Source: Burkholderiales bacterium
Lineage (GTDB): Bacteria > Pseudomonadota > Gammaproteobacteria > Burkholderiales > Burkholderiaceae_C
Length of the DNA stretch: 64,000 nucleotides
Reading direction: 5' to 3'
Assembly: GCA_016195825.1 (NCBI GenBank)
Contig: JACPYV010000193.1
Span: forward strand, 1-64,000
Shown: positions 62,900-64,000 of the stretch, in pieces
Position numbering within the stretch: position 1 is the first letter of the stretch
How the letters are laid out: every line of letters begins with the position of its first letter
Position numbers and translations under genes: made by a program
The notes under the pieces: model-generated
The model's database searches: none
Told to the model about the DNA's origin: nothing
The model's input: the letters and a program-made list of their open reading frames with translations, nothing else

Positions 62900-64000
62900 T
62901 TAAAGAGGTGCTCGCGAGGGTGCGCGCAGCTGGCCCGACCAGTCGCCGTGGCCGAAGGTATCGATCCAGCCCGGCAGGGCCATGGGGTGCATGGCCGCGG
63001 CGATGCCGTTGCCCTGGCCCAGGCGGCAGCCCAGCCGCAGCAGCTCGCGCGCATGGGCCCGGCTCTCGACGCCCTTGGCCAGCACTGCGCAGCCGATGTT
63101 GCGCGCCAGGCCGATGACGCTTTCGACCAGCGACAAGTCCTGCGCGTCGCCCAGCATCCCCTGCACGAAGCTGCGGTCGAGCTTGAGGGTGTCGACCGGC
63201 AGCCGCTTCAGCGCCGCCAGCCGCGAATACCCGGCGCCGAAGTCGTCCAGTGCGATGCCCACGCCCAGACCCAGGCAGCGCTGGATCAGCGCCTGCGTGG
63301 CTGCCGTCTCGGCCAGCGCGTCAGCTTCCAGCACGTCCAGGTGCAGCAGGTGGGCCACTTCTGGCGGCTGGCGCTGGATGAGCTCCTGCAGCCGCTGCGG
63401 GAAGTCGTGCCTGCCCAGCTGGCGGGCGCCCACGTTCACGCTGACCGGCAGGCCCTTGCCGCCGTTGACGCCGGCGCGCACCCAGGCCGCCGTCTGCGCC
63501 AGGGCCTGCTCGATGACCCAGTCGCCGATCTGCACGGCCAGGCCGGTGGTCTCGATCAATGGCAGGAAATGCGCCGGCGCCAGCAGGCCGCGCTCCGGGT
63601 GCTGCCAGCGCAGCAAGGCCTCCACACCCATGACCTGGCCGGTGCGCAAGTCGATCTGGGGCTGGTAGTGCAGCAGCAGCTCGTCGTTGTCCAGGGCCTG
63701 CTGCAGGCGGGCCAGCGCGATCAGGCCGGCCTCGTCGCGTTGGTCCAGCGTCGGGTTGTGGAACTGGATGCCGCCGCGGCCGGCGTGCTTGGCGCGATAG
63801 AGCGCGTGGCCGGCGTGGCGCAGCAGCGTCTCGGGGTCGGCGTCGTCCTGCGGGTAGAGCGTGGCGCCCATGCTGGCACTGATGTCCAGCGCCAGGCCGT
63901 CGCCGATGCGGCTCTCGCGGATAGCCACCGGCGTGGACAGCAAGGTCAGCAGCCGGTCGACGGCGCGCTGCGCCTCCTCGGGGGTCTGCACGCGCAGCAG
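62900..64000 (-). CDS. GGDEF-EAL protein, 5' part beyond window, EAL partly degenerate
   Basis: The frame continues off the right edge, so the N-terminus is missing. The visible part has the end of a GGDEF domain (ASMGATLYPQDDADPETLLRHA) and a whole EAL domain: EALLRW, VNVGARQL (Asn), DDFGAGYSRL (Asp-Asp) and LKLDRSFV (Lys) are intact. ELTE is replaced by LDVLE, EGVE by KGVE (AKGVES), and the QGY region by GQGNGIAA. Phosphodiesterase activity is therefore uncertain; a c-di-GMP-binding role is possible. It ends 10 bp before dnaG on the same strand. Confidence 0.85.
   Translation of the reverse strand: MLRVQTPEEAQRAVDRLLTLLSTPVAIRESRIGDGLALDISASMGATLYPQDDADPETLLRHAGHALYRAKHAGRGGIQFHNPTLDQRDEAGLIALARLQQALDNDELLLHYQPQIDLRTGQVMGVEALLRWQHPERGLLAPAHFLPLIETTGLAVQIGDWVIEQALAQTAAWVRAGVNGGKGLPVSVNVGARQLGRHDFPQRLQELIQRQPPEVAHLLHLDVLEADALAETAATQALIQRCLGLGVGIALDDFGAGYSRLAALKRLPVDTLKLDRSFVQGMLGDAQDLSLVESVIGLARNIGCAVLAKGVESRAHARELLRLGCRLGQGNGIAAAMHPMALPGWIDTFGHGDWSGQLRAPSRAPL

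Overview
The window is a GC-rich, densely packed chromosomal segment from a betaproteobacterium, most likely order Burkholderiales (Rubrivivax/Roseateles/Leptothrix-like; the genus is inference). Supporting points are the order pyrH-frr-uppS-cdsA-dxr-rseP-bamA-skp-lpxD-fabZ-lpxA-lpxB-rnhB, priB between rpsF and rpsR, a hemP-DUF2325 pair, a PA0069-type radical SAM gene and the dnaG-rpoD order. No rRNA, tRNA, CRISPR array, insertion sequence or prophage was recognised.

Layout. 1-13026 (+): a run for UMP kinase, ribosome recycling, undecaprenyl/isoprenoid/CDP-lipid synthesis, outer-membrane assembly, lipid A synthesis, RNase HII and an rRNA-type methyltransferase; cdsA is interrupted by a one-base frameshift. 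13190-14666: a Fur box, hemP and a DUF2325 gene. 14708-17451: glgC-glgA behind a LacI-type operator. 17533-26522: a lipoprotein, a DMT transporter, ppsR, an HD-GYP protein, ppsA (divergent) and an unusual Na+/solute symporter. 26558-29747: rpsF-priB-rpsR-rplI and dnaB. 29802-32781 (-): four co-directional accessory genes (XRE regulator, leaderless beta-rich protein with pore-former-like features, lipoprotein, orphan).

33034-45455 is the most coherent accessory region. Four good and one weak FNR/Anr-type boxes lie 60-77 bp upstream of start codons. They precede usp-adaptor-permease-ATPase, tandem usp-Pat acyltransferase, a phasin-like gene, an overlapping SDR/DUF4015/serine-protease/GGDEF operon, and DUF2892-AhpD-like genes. 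I read this as a low-oxygen stress island similar in idea to the Burkholderia low-oxygen-activated (lxa) locus.

45472-64000: an MFS transporter, a LexA-boxed PA0069-type radical SAM gene, a lipid A phosphoethanolamine transferase, a receiver-TPR protein, the heat-shock operon grpE-dnaK-dnaJ with a sigma-32 promoter, hemH-hslR, an adenylate cyclase-FHA protein, rpoD (with decayed copies of its own 3' end downstream), dnaG, and the C-terminal part of a GGDEF-EAL protein cut by the window edge.
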